A DNA stretch of 64,000 bases, from the NCBI GenBank assembly GCA_945878375.1, contig CAMDWG010000015.1, positions 1-64,000 of the forward strand, read 5' to 3'. The position numbers and the translations under genes were made by a program. Source of the stretch: Roseomonas mucosa. GTDB taxonomy: Bacteria > Pseudomonadota > Alphaproteobacteria > Acetobacterales > Acetobacteraceae. Each line of letters starts with the position of its first letter. The stretch's first letter is position 1. Shown piece after piece: positions 40,109-48,202 of the stretch. The notes under the pieces are model-generated. The model saw nothing but the letters and a program-made list of their open reading frames with translations, was not told where the DNA came from and made no database searches.

Positions 40109-41297
40109 GCTGCATCGGCTTCAAACGGTCGATCAGCGCGGGGATGCGCGTGCGGAAGGGGAAGAACCCCTTGGTCGCGAGCGGCCAGCAGGCCTCGTCC
40201 CAGTCGCGGCGGATGCGGCAAAGCTTCACGCCGATCCCGTCCAGCGCCTCCGCCGTCCAGCCGACCGGCGCCCAGGGCGTGACCACCGGCAGCCCATGCG
40301 ATGCGGCCCAGGATGCGACCTGGTCCGGCGCCATCGCTTCCGCCGAGCTGCCGAAATGGGCGGCGGCGCGGGCCAGCCCGTCATCCAGCGCGGCGCGCGT
40401 GTAGGCCGCGGCCAGAGGCGCGCAGCCGGTCGGGCCGCGCCGTTCCGGCACAGCGATGCCGGCGATGCGCGCCACCTGTGCGTCGCACGGCAGCAGGCTT
40501 TCGGCGTGCAAATCGTCCTCATGCAGCAGCAGCGCGAAGGGGCCGTCGGGCAGACGATCGGCTGGCTTCAGCGCGCCGGCTTGCGGCATCGGTGGTGCTT
40601 CGAGCGGCGCGGGGTCCTCGTCCAGTTCGCCGGTCGGGTCGAAGCGGCCGAAGCTGTGGCGGCGGATATTCTCGGCGCGCGCGACATAATGCTTGCCCGG
40701 CGTCTGAATGCCCGCCACCCAGCGCCAGGACAGGGTGTTGGACGCCGCATCGCCATCCAGCAGGTGATGCAGGAACAGATCCGCCCCCAGCGTCCAGGGC
40801 AGGCGCAGCGTGAAGATCCAGATGCTCGCCACCCACATCCGCACATGGTTGTGAAGCCACCCGGTCTCGCGCAGTTCCGCCATCCAGGCATCGAAGCAGG
40901 CGATGCCGGTCGCGCCGCCCGTCGCGGTTTCGTAGGCCTTCCGCAGCCCGCCACTCGTCGCCAGCATCGCGCGGTCCCGCGCCAATTCGGCGCGATAGCT
41001 GGCCCAGAGCGCCGGGCGGAGTTCGAGAAACCCCTTCCAGTAGCTGCGCCAGAAGACCTCCTGGATGAATTTCTCCGCCGCCTCGGCGCGGTGATGGGCC
41101 AGCGCGGTGCCGGCCAGCTCGGCTTCCGTCACCAGCCGGTGCCGCATGGCGGGCGACAGCAGCGAGACATCGCGCCGCGCCCCCGGCCCGGGATCGCTGT
41201 TGCGCCCGGCGGCATAGGCCGCCCCCATACGGGGCGCGAAGGCGGCAAGCCGCGTAAGGGATTCGGCGCGGGTGGCCGGGAAGGTCTCGGTCATCAT
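40098..41297 (-). CDS. Photolyase/cryptochrome-family FAD protein with permuted domains
   Basis: A 399-residue protein. Residues about 35-235 form the photolyase FAD-binding helical domain: FIQEVFWRSYWKGFLELRP, then TGIACFDAWMAELRETGWLHNHVRMWVAS and LLDGDAASNTLSWRWVAG, followed by ENIRRHSFGRFDP. The usual N-terminal alpha/beta antenna domain is absent at the front. Instead, residues about 250-395 (PFALLLHEDDLHAES..., DQVASWAASHGLPVVTPWAPVGW, IRRDWDEACWPLATKGFFPFRTRIPAL) look like an alpha/beta domain related to it, placed at the C-terminus. DNA repair or light sensing is possible; neither is shown. ATG 41294 is an alternative start. Confidence 0.77.
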   Translation of the reverse strand: MMTETFPATRAESLTRLAAFAPRMGAAYAAGRNSDPGPGARRDVSLLSPAMRHRLVTEAELAGTALAHHRAEAAEKFIQEVFWRSYWKGFLELRPALWASYRAELARDRAMLATSGGLRKAYETATGGATGIACFDAWMAELRETGWLHNHVRMWVASIWIFTLRLPWTLGADLFLHHLLDGDAASNTLSWRWVAGIQTPGKHYVARAENIRRHSFGRFDPTGELDEDPAPLEAPPMPQAGALKPADRLPDGPFALLLHEDDLHAESLLPCDAQVARIAGIAVPERRGPTGCAPLAAAYTRAALDDGLARAAAHFGSSAEAMAPDQVASWAASHGLPVVTPWAPVGWTAEALDGIGVKLCRIRRDWDEACWPLATKGFFPFRTRIPALIDRLKPMQPTD

Positions 41298-41376
41298 GGG
41301 GCGGAGATCGTGTCGTGCCGCGAGGCCGCAACCGGCCCTCTCGCCCCAGCCGTGCGTTCGGTCCTAACCTGACCGT

Positions 41377-42855
41377 ATGAAGCGCATCGCCGTCGCCCGC
41401 CTCTGGTTCGAGGGCAATTCCTTCACCCCCGCCGCCACGACGCTGGAGGCGTTCCGGGCCCGCGAATGGCTGGCCGGCCCGGAGGGCCTGGCGGCGGCCG
41501 CCGGCACCGCGACCGAACTCGGCGGCCTGGTGCGCTTCCTCGCCGCCCGGCCGGATTGGGAGGCGCGGCTGATCCGCGCCACCTCCGCCCAGCCGGGCGG
41601 GCCGATGACGCGCGCGGCGCTGGAGGCCTGGCTGGCGGAGGTGGAGGCCGGGCTGCGCGAGGGTGCGCCCTGGGACGGCGTGTATCTGTCCCTGCACGGC
41701 GCCGCCGTGGCGGAGGATGAGCCGGCGGCGGACCTCGCCATCCTCCGCCGCATCCGCGCGCTGGTCGGCGCCACGCCGCTGGTCGCGAGCTTCGACTTCC
41801 ACGCCAATATGGCACCCGAGATCGCGACCCTGCTGGATGGCGCGAGCGTCTATCGCAGCTACCCCCATATCGACATGGCCGAGACGGCGCAGCGCGCGCT
41901 GGCGCTGCTCGAACGGCGCTTGGCGGGCACGCGGCTGCATGGCGCCATCGTGAAGCTGCCGGTCGTGCTGCACAGCTTCCATATGCGCAGCGCCGCCCCC
42001 GGCCTGCCGCCCGGCCCGATGGCGGAGGTCTGGGCCGAGGCGGCGGCGCAGGAGAGCGATGCGGTGCCGGAAGCCGCGCCCTTCGGCGGATTCGCCTGGG
42101 GCGACACGCCCCATGCCGGCCCTTGCGGCATGGCCTGGGCCAGCGATCCCGACGCCGCACAGGCCGCCGCATCCCGCATCGCCGCGGCCATCGCCGCGCG
42201 CCACGCGCGCTTCGCGGTCACGCTGCCGGGACCGGAGGCCGCGCTGCAATCGGCGCTGGCGGCGCCGCCCGGCCTCATTGCCCTGCTCGACCCGGCGGAT
42301 AATCCGCTGTCGGGCGGTGTCGCGGATACGCCCGCCTTGCTGCGCGCTTTGCTGGCGGCCGGGCCGCCGGTGCCGACCGTCTTCGCCTTCCTGCACGACC
42401 AGGCGACGGTCGCCGAGGCCGTGGCCGCGGGGGAGGGCGAGACGCGCGGCTTCCGCCTCGGCGGGCGCAGCACGGAGGCCTTCGGCCCGCCCGTCGAGCT
42501 GGATGCGGTGGTGGAGCGGCTGACGCCAGGGCGTTTCGTCAATGCCGGGCCGATGGAGCGCGGCATGGCGGTGGATCTCGGGCCGAGCTGCGTGCTGCGC
42601 GCGGGGAAGCTGTGGATCATCGTGACCAGCCGCAAGGAAGCGGCGGTGGACCCTGGCTTCTTCGACCTGCACGGCATCGACCTGGGGGCCACGCGGCTTT
42701 TGGCCAACAAGGCCAAGAACCACTTTCGCGCGGCCTTCGCCGAACGCTGCGCCGCCATCCTGGAATGCGACTGCCCCGGCCCCGCCGCGCTGGACCTCGC
42801 CGCGCTGCCCTTCCGGCATGTCCCGGCGGCGTGGCGGGATGGGGTGGCGGGCTGA
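41377..42855 (+). CDS. M81 family metallopeptidase (MlrC-like)
   Basis: A 492-residue protein of the MlrC family, named after the enzyme that degrades linearised microcystin. N-terminal RIAVARLWFEGNSFTPA is the family opening; YLSLHGAAVAEDE near 104-116 and ASFDFHANM near 139-147 carry likely zinc ligands, with HSFHMRSA near 199. The C-terminal MlrC domain contains LLDPADNPLSGGVADT and GPSCVLRAGKLWIIVTSRKEAAVDPGFF. Most relatives act on unknown peptides or amides. It is separate from neighbours on both sides. Confidence 0.87.
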   Translation: MKRIAVARLWFEGNSFTPAATTLEAFRAREWLAGPEGLAAAAGTATELGGLVRFLAARPDWEARLIRATSAQPGGPMTRAALEAWLAEVEAGLREGAPWDGVYLSLHGAAVAEDEPAADLAILRRIRALVGATPLVASFDFHANMAPEIATLLDGASVYRSYPHIDMAETAQRALALLERRLAGTRLHGAIVKLPVVLHSFHMRSAAPGLPPGPMAEVWAEAAAQESDAVPEAAPFGGFAWGDTPHAGPCGMAWASDPDAAQAAASRIAAAIAARHARFAVTLPGPEAALQSALAAPPGLIALLDPADNPLSGGVADTPALLRALLAAGPPVPTVFAFLHDQATVAEAVAAGEGETRGFRLGGRSTEAFGPPVELDAVVERLTPGRFVNAGPMERGMAVDLGPSCVLRAGKLWIIVTSRKEAAVDPGFFDLHGIDLGATRLLANKAKNHFRAAFAERCAAILECDCPGPAALDLAALPFRHVPAAWRDGVAG

Positions 42856-42859
42856 GGGG

Positions 42860-42883
42860 GGCTGCCCCCGCTACCGGGCAGCC
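42860..42883. terminator. Hairpin at the convergent end of the M81 and RlpA genes
   Basis: GGCTGCCC (42860-42867) and GGGCAGCC (42876-42883) pair perfectly around eight bases. The stem covers the RlpA-like stop codon and begins five bases after the M81 stop. There is no T run, so it is a possible bidirectional terminator. Confidence 0.4.
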
Positions 42884-43251
42884 GCCGGGCGGATCTCCAC
42901 CTGTGCGAGGCCGCCATTCATGCCGATTTCCCGCGCGCTGCGCGGCGACAGGTCCAGGATTCGGCCGCCGATGAAGGGGCCTCGGTCGGAGATGGTGACC
43001 GTCGTGCTGCGCCCATTCCGCAGATTGGTCACCTGTGCCCGCGTGCCGAGCGGCAAATGCGGATGCGCCGCCACCGCATGGTCGGGGCGGAAGCGTCGGC
43101 CATTGGCCATCGGGCGGCCCGTGAAGCGCTGCGCGTCATAGACGGCGGCGATGCCGCGTTGGGGTTCGAAGGCCTCGGCATGGGTGGGAAGTGTGGCGGC
43201 CAAGGCCAGCAGAGCGGGCAACAGACCCCGCCAGGTTCCAGTCCTGAACAT
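42871..43251 (-). CDS. RlpA-like double-psi beta-barrel protein
   Basis: A 126-residue exported protein: signal peptide at about 1-28 (FRTGTWRGLLPALLALAATLPTHAEA), then a single RlpA domain with GIAAVYDAQRFTGRPMANGRRF, AAHPHLPLGTRAQVTNLRNG and VTISDRGPF near 93-101. RlpA domains cleave or bind naked peptidoglycan at division sites. This is the short type without a SPOR domain. The start at 43251 sets the signal peptide; longer frames add a Pro/Arg-rich leader. Divergent from the membrane protein at 43364. Confidence 0.83.
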   Translation of the reverse strand: MFRTGTWRGLLPALLALAATLPTHAEAFEPQRGIAAVYDAQRFTGRPMANGRRFRPDHAVAAHPHLPLGTRAQVTNLRNGRSTTVTISDRGPFIGGRILDLSPRSAREIGMNGGLAQVEIRPAAAR

Positions 43252-43363
43252 GCCGGCAACAAAACGCCTGCGCGTCGGCTTGGCAACCCCACCCCCCCTG
43301 CCCGGGCGCATGCGGGGCGGCGGTTGATCCACCGCAAGGACCGTCCCGGCTTGCCATGATGGA

Positions 43364-44131
43364 ATGCCGGCGATGCTTCAGACACTCGGCAATTGCCTGC
43401 ATGACCTGACCGCGATTGGCCCCGGCGGCGTAGCGGCCGTCGCGGCCGCGCTGTTCCTCGCCGGGCTGGCGGGCGGGGTGACGCATTGCGCGGGCATGTG
43501 CGCGCCCTTTGTGCTGGCCCAGGCCGGCGCGCTGGCCGATCGCAGCGCAGGCGGGGGGATGGTGGCGCGGCTGTCGGGCGCGGCGCTGCTGCCCTATCAC
43601 CTTGGGCGGATGCTGGGCTACGCCACGCTCGGTGCGCTGGCGGGCGGGACGGCGGGGCTGGTGACGCAACTCAGCGGCCTGCGCTGGCTGCTGGCCGCGC
43701 TGCTGCTGGGGGCGGCGCTGCTGATGGCCGCCCAGGCCGCGGGCCTGCTGCCGGAGCGCTGGCGCCCCGCCCGCCTGCCGCGCCTGCCTGCCCTATCCGG
43801 GCCCGGGGGGCGGCTTTCCGCCCTGGTCGGCTGGCTGCTGGCCGCGCCGGGGGGCTGGCGGGGGGTAGGGCTCGGCCTCGCCCTGTCGGCCTTGCCCTGC
43901 GGCCTGCTCTATGCGGCGCTGGCGGGGGCGGCGGCGACGGGCTCCGCGCTGGCGGGGGCCATCGCCATGGCGGCCTTCGTCGCCGGCACCATCCCCGCCC
44001 TGGTCGGCGTCGCCCTGATGGGGCGGCTGTTCCTGCGCCGCGCCGGGGCGGGGTTGAGGCTGGCGGGGGCGGCGCTGTTCGCCCTGAATGCGGCGGTGCT
44101 GGCCGGGATGGCGTGGCGGCTTGTCGCTTGA
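43364..44131 (+). CDS. TauE/SafE-like membrane protein (COG2836 type)
   Basis: A 255-residue membrane protein with about six helices. The N-terminal LAGGVTHCAGMCAPFVLAQ (about residues 32-50) with two cysteines and a histidine, and GLALSALPCGLLYAALAGAAATGSALAGA in the second half, match the UreH-like/COG2836 proteins often found with cbb3 oxidase clusters and thought to move copper or electrons. The cbb3 operon lies 4 kb downstream. ATG 43373 is an alternative start. Confidence 0.75.
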   Translation: MPAMLQTLGNCLHDLTAIGPGGVAAVAAALFLAGLAGGVTHCAGMCAPFVLAQAGALADRSAGGGMVARLSGAALLPYHLGRMLGYATLGALAGGTAGLVTQLSGLRWLLAALLLGAALLMAAQAAGLLPERWRPARLPRLPALSGPGGRLSALVGWLLAAPGGWRGVGLGLALSALPCGLLYAALAGAAATGSALAGAIAMAAFVAGTIPALVGVALMGRLFLRRAGAGLRLAGAALFALNAAVLAGMAWRLVA

Positions 44132-44212
44132 TGGTTTTTTGCGCGATATTCTTCATCACTACACAACCAATGGTGGCATAAACACCTCGCGACCCCAGAA
44201 GACGGGATCGCG

Positions 44213-47200
44213 ATGTCGGCCTCGCCCCCCCCGGTCACGGCCAGCGGGACCGTGCCGGGCACCATCCATGAGAATGCAGGTTCCGGAGACTGGCAGGCCA
44301 CGCTGACCCTCTCAGGCGGCGCGCTGGATCTCGTGCTCATCGGGCCGGATGCAGCGCTGTTCGACCTCGCCTTCGACCGGGCGCGCCAGGCCGCGATCAT
44401 CACCCCGGCGCAGTCCTTCGACGCCGAGGCGATCGGCCCGGCGGTCTTCACCCTCGCCTTCGATGTCCTGACCGCTGCGGGCTGGCAGCGCCTGTCGCAG
44501 AGCTGGCAGGTCGCGCTGCTGGACCATGACGACACGCCGCCCGAGGCGCTTCGCTTCGTCTCCGGCGGCGCCGTGATGGCGAATGAGCCGGGCGCGGTCA
44601 TCGGCATCCTGTCCGCGACCGATCCCGATACCGCCGGCCCGCTGCATTACGCTGTCGCCTGGCCCGACGACGCCTTCTTCACCATCGCGGGCGATGTGCT
44701 GCGCCTGCGGGATGGGATCGACCTGCTGGGGCAGGGCGGCACCACCCGCCATGTGCTGGTCACGGTCTTCGACGGCTTCCACCTGGCCGCCTTCAGCCTG
44801 CCGGTGGAGGTGCTGGCCCCTGGCGCGCCCGTGACGGTGCGGGAAGGCGGCGCGGGGGCCGATACGCTGGCCGGCACCGCCGGGCGGGACCTGCTGCTGG
44901 GGCTGGGTGGCGCGGATTCCCTGGCTGGCGGGGATGGTGCCGATATCCTCGAAGGCTGGGCGGGCGCCGACACGCTGGATGGCGGCCCGGGCGACGATAC
45001 GCTCGAAGGCGGCGAGGACGCCGACCGCCTGCTGGGCGGTGCGGGGGCCGACCGGCTGCACGGTGCGGCCGCCAATGACACGTTGGATGGCGGCACCGGC
45101 CACGACACGCTCGATGGCGGGGAGGGTGCGGACAGCCTCCATGGCGGGGATGGCAACGACCTGGCGCGCGGCGGCGGCGGCGCCGACACGCTTCATGGCA
45201 GCGCGGGCGATGACACGCTGGAGGGGATGGCGGGAGGCGACCATCTCGACGGGTCCTCGGGCAACGACCTGCTCGATGGCGGCGAGGGGGCGGACTCACT
45301 GCGTGGTGGCAGCGGCGATGACCTGCTTTGGGGTGGGGAGGGCGCCGATACGCTCAATGGCGACGGCGGCGCCGATACGCTGGTCGGCGGGGAGGGCGAC
45401 GACACCTATCTGCTCACCGCGCCCGGCGCCGTGATTGTCGAGGAGCCGGGCGAGGGCTTCGACACGATGGTGCCCCGCTTCGTCGCCGCCATCCTGCCGG
45501 GGATCGAGCGGCTGCGGATCGGGTCCGGCGCCGGCAACCTGACTGCCAGCGGCAGCGCGCGGCCCGATGTGCTGGTGGGCAATGAGGGCGCCAACCTGCT
45601 GGCGGGTGGAGAGGGCGCCGACACGCTCGATGGCGCTGCCGGCGACGACACGCTGGACGGCGAAGCGGGGGAGGATTCGCTGCTCGGCAGGGATGGCAAC
45701 GACCTGCTGCGCGGCGGCGATGGCGCCGACCGGCTGGATGGTGGCGCGGGCGCCGACACGCTCGAAGGCGGCGCGGCCGGGGACAGTTTAGCCGGCGCGG
45801 CGGGCGCGGACCATCTGCGCGGCGAGGCCGGCGCCGACAGCCTCGATGGCGGCGAGGATGCCGATACGCTCGATGGCGGCGACGACGCTGACACGCTGCG
45901 CGGCGCCGCCGGGGCCGACAGCCTCGCCGGCGGGGATGGTGCCGATATCCTCGAAGGCGGGACGGAGGCCGACACGCTGCTCGGCGGCGCCGGTGCCGAC
46001 ACGCTGCTGGGCGGGGATGGCGGCGACTTGATGCTGGGCGGAGAGGGGACGGACCTGCTCGATGGCGGCAACGGCGACGACACGCTCGATGGCGGCGCGG
46101 AGGCTGACACGCTGCGCGGCGCGGCCGGCGCCGACAGCCTGACCGGCGGCCCCGGCGCCGACCTTCTGGAAGGGGGCACGGAGGCCGATACCCTGGCCGG
46201 CGGCGCGGATCGCGACACGCTGGATGGCGGCGATGGCGACGACCTCCTGCTCGGCGGCGATGGCGCCGACCGATTGCGCGGCGGCGCGGGCAACGACCAG
46301 CTGCGCGGCGAGGCGGGGGACGACCTGCTGGAAGGTGGCGATGGCGCCGATCGCCTGGAAGGCGGGGAGGGTCGCGACCTGCTGGCCGGCGGCCCCGGGG
46401 CCGATGCGGTGCTTGGCGGCGCCGGGGACGACCTGATCGCGGGCGGGGCCGATAACGATGCGCTCGACGGCGGCGAGGGCAACGACCTGCTGTTCGGCGA
46501 TGGCGGGGCGGACCTGCTGCTCGGGGGCGCCGGCGACGACACCCTGTCCGGCGGCGCGGGCAACGACACGCTGGAAGGCGGGCCGGGCCGTGACCGGCTG
46601 GATGGCGGCCCTGGCGACGACCTGCTGCGCGCCGGCCCGGATGGCGGGGCGGAACTGCGCGGCGGGGAAGGCGCGGACACGCTCGATGCCTGGGCGGCTG
46701 CCATGCCGGGCCATGTGCTGATCGGCGGGATCGGCAACGACACCTATCTGGTGCGCGGCGCGGCCGATCTGGTGATCGAGGAAGCCGGCGGCGGCATCGA
46801 CACGATCTTCACCCTGGCGCCGAGCGGGCGGGTCCTCATGCCGTCGAATATCGAGGTGCTGGTGCTGCTCGGCGGGGCGACGCAAGTGGTCGGCAACGGC
46901 CTGTCCAACCGGATCGTCGGCAATGACCTGCCCAATATCCTGCTGGGCGGTGACGGCGCGGATACGCTGGAGGGGCGGGGCGGCAACGACACGCTGCATG
47001 GCGGGGCGGGCGACGACATCTTCGTCTTCGGCCCCGGCCAGGGCCATGATGTGGTGCGCGACTTCGAGAGTGGCTTCGACATGATCCGCGTCAGCGGCTT
47101 CGCGACGCCGGCCGAGGCCCATGCGGCGCTGCGCGCGCTGCCGGGCGGCGGGCTGGAACTCGTCTTTCCCGGCGGCGGCGTGGTGTTCGAAGGCGCCACG

Positions 47201-47239
47201 CCGGGCGCGATCAGGCCCTTCGATATCCTGATCGGCTAG
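44213..47239 (+). CDS. Large RTX-repeat calcium-binding protein with cadherin-like domain
   Basis: A 1008-residue acidic, Gly/Asp-rich protein. Residues about 1-110 are non-repetitive; about 118-205 (LRFVSGGAVMANEPGAVIGILSATDPDTAG) resemble a cadherin-like domain. From about 215 to 835 there are tandem nonapeptides GGxGxDxLx forming calcium-bound beta-rolls, broken once at about 397-455 (YLLTAPGAVIVEEPGEGFDT). After a second spacer, a final short block precedes NDIFVFGPGQGHDVVRDFE and a C-terminus typical of type I secretion signals. No enzyme domain is seen, so an adhesin or surface-layer role is likely. No HlyB/HlyD/TolC genes are nearby. There is no N-terminal signal peptide. The AT-rich gap at 44132-44190 probably holds the promoter. 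Confidence 0.85.
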   Translation: MSASPPPVTASGTVPGTIHENAGSGDWQATLTLSGGALDLVLIGPDAALFDLAFDRARQAAIITPAQSFDAEAIGPAVFTLAFDVLTAAGWQRLSQSWQVALLDHDDTPPEALRFVSGGAVMANEPGAVIGILSATDPDTAGPLHYAVAWPDDAFFTIAGDVLRLRDGIDLLGQGGTTRHVLVTVFDGFHLAAFSLPVEVLAPGAPVTVREGGAGADTLAGTAGRDLLLGLGGADSLAGGDGADILEGWAGADTLDGGPGDDTLEGGEDADRLLGGAGADRLHGAAANDTLDGGTGHDTLDGGEGADSLHGGDGNDLARGGGGADTLHGSAGDDTLEGMAGGDHLDGSSGNDLLDGGEGADSLRGGSGDDLLWGGEGADTLNGDGGADTLVGGEGDDTYLLTAPGAVIVEEPGEGFDTMVPRFVAAILPGIERLRIGSGAGNLTASGSARPDVLVGNEGANLLAGGEGADTLDGAAGDDTLDGEAGEDSLLGRDGNDLLRGGDGADRLDGGAGADTLEGGAAGDSLAGAAGADHLRGEAGADSLDGGEDADTLDGGDDADTLRGAAGADSLAGGDGADILEGGTEADTLLGGAGADTLLGGDGGDLMLGGEGTDLLDGGNGDDTLDGGAEADTLRGAAGADSLTGGPGADLLEGGTEADTLAGGADRDTLDGGDGDDLLLGGDGADRLRGGAGNDQLRGEAGDDLLEGGDGADRLEGGEGRDLLAGGPGADAVLGGAGDDLIAGGADNDALDGGEGNDLLFGDGGADLLLGGAGDDTLSGGAGNDTLEGGPGRDRLDGGPGDDLLRAGPDGGAELRGGEGADTLDAWAAAMPGHVLIGGIGNDTYLVRGAADLVIEEAGGGIDTIFTLAPSGRVLMPSNIEVLVLLGGATQVVGNGLSNRIVGNDLPNILLGGDGADTLEGRGGNDTLHGGAGDDIFVFGPGQGHDVVRDFESGFDMIRVSGFATPAEAHAALRALPGGGLELVFPGGGVVFEGATPGAIRPFDILIG
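44860..46690 (+). repeat. Tandem coding repeats of the RTX gene
   Basis: Imperfect tandem units of 27 bases (nine codons), often arranged in higher-order pairs; phrases such as GGCGCCGACACGCTCGA recur many times. The array is interrupted at about 45400-45590. The repetition is selected at the protein level but makes this stretch a likely place for length change and assembly error. Confidence 0.85.
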
Positions 47240-47256
47240 GCGTCCGGCGTCCGCGC

Positions 47257-48036
47257 CTACCTCACGATGTCCCGGTACGCATGCCAGGTCGCATGCCCGA
47301 TCAGCGGCAGCACCAGCGCGAGGCCGAGGAAGAACGGCACCAGCGCCATCGCGGTGAACACCACGATCAGCCCCGCCCAGAACGCCATCGCCCGCCAATT
47401 GTCGAGCGTCGCGCGGATCGAGATCACGATCGCCTCGAAAGCGGAGATGTCGCGGTCCACGATCATCGGGATCGACACGGCGGAAACAGCAAAGGCAACC
47501 GTCGCCAGCACGAAGCCGACGCCCGTGCCGATCAGCAGGAAGGGCAGCAACTGGTCCGACCGCAGCATCGCCGCCGGCAGATGTTCCAGCGTCGGCGCGA
47601 AGCCCATGCCGAAGAAGATCGCGAAGATCAGCCCCGCCATCCGCACCCAGAACAGGTTGATGACCAGCAGCACCGCGCCCATCAGCGCCAGCTGCGGGGC
47701 GTTGCGACGGAAGGCGCCGAAGGCGATGCCGAGCGAGGTGGCCTCACCCGCCTCGCGCCGGCGCGATGTCTCATACAATCCGGCGGCGACGACGGGGCCT
47801 ACCAGGAAGAAGCCCGCCACCGCCGGCAGCACGGCCCAGGTCGCGCCCGCCGCGAGCAGCAGCATCACCAGCGACCATCCGGCGACGACCACCGCGCCGC
47901 CATAGAAGAAGCCGATATGCGGCGTCGCCATCAGGTCGCGCCAGCCGGCCTCAAGCCACGTCCAGGGCCGATCATTCGGCACCAGCTGGATGCGGACCGC
48001 CTGCGATGCGGTGGCCTGTTCCGTCGTCTCATCCAT
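47257..48036 (-). CDS. DUF2189 integral membrane protein
   Basis: A 259-residue protein with about six membrane helices: HIGFFYGGAVVVAGWSLVMLL near 40-60, VAGFFLVGPVVAAGLYETSRRREAGEATSLG near 73-103, and a C-terminal hairpin (VFTAMALVPFFLGLALVLPLIGHATWHAYRDIV). This is the DUF2189 family, of unknown function, often close to cytochrome oxidase genes in proteobacteria. It diverges from ccoN, and the FNR/FixK box at 48105 lies between the two starts, so it is likely induced at low oxygen as well. The start at 48036 (MDETTEQ) is preferred over the in-frame ATG at 48069. Confidence 0.82.
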   Translation of the reverse strand: MDETTEQATASQAVRIQLVPNDRPWTWLEAGWRDLMATPHIGFFYGGAVVVAGWSLVMLLLAAGATWAVLPAVAGFFLVGPVVAAGLYETSRRREAGEATSLGIAFGAFRRNAPQLALMGAVLLVINLFWVRMAGLIFAIFFGMGFAPTLEHLPAAMLRSDQLLPFLLIGTGVGFVLATVAFAVSAVSIPMIVDRDISAFEAIVISIRATLDNWRAMAFWAGLIVVFTAMALVPFFLGLALVLPLIGHATWHAYRDIVR

Positions 48037-48104
48037 CTGCCTGCCACCCCCCCAACGGCCGCGCGCCATGTGCGGAGAGTAGAAGCGAAGCGTCGTCGCC
48101 GGAC

Positions 48105-48118
48105 TTGATCCTGATCAA
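48105..48118. promoter_or_regulatory. FNR/FixK box (anaerobox) upstream of ccoN
   Basis: TTGATCCTGATCAA matches the consensus TTGAT-N4-ATCAA perfectly. It is centred about 90 bases before the ccoN start and 75 bases before the divergent DUF2189 start. cbb3 operons are classic FNR/FixK targets in alphaproteobacteria, so low oxygen should induce transcription. No fnr or fixK gene is in the window. Confidence 0.88.
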
Positions 48119-48202
48119 GGACGTGACCTTCGTGGGAGGGTTTTCTGCCGGAACGTGCTGGTCGGCTCGCGACCTCGGCGCGCGGAGGGGAGATCCGACC
48201 TC

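Noticed and set aside
44793-45434. CRISPR-like regular short repeats
   Set aside because: The 27-base periodicity is in frame with RTX nonapeptides and has no conserved direct repeat with unique spacers.
45406-46743. Very long minus-strand reading frames opposite the RTX repeats (Ser/Pro-rich and Val/Gly-rich)
   Set aside because: They are mirror images of the repetitive GC-rich RTX coding strand, have no ribosome site or domain, and simply reflect the absence of stop codons in the repeats.
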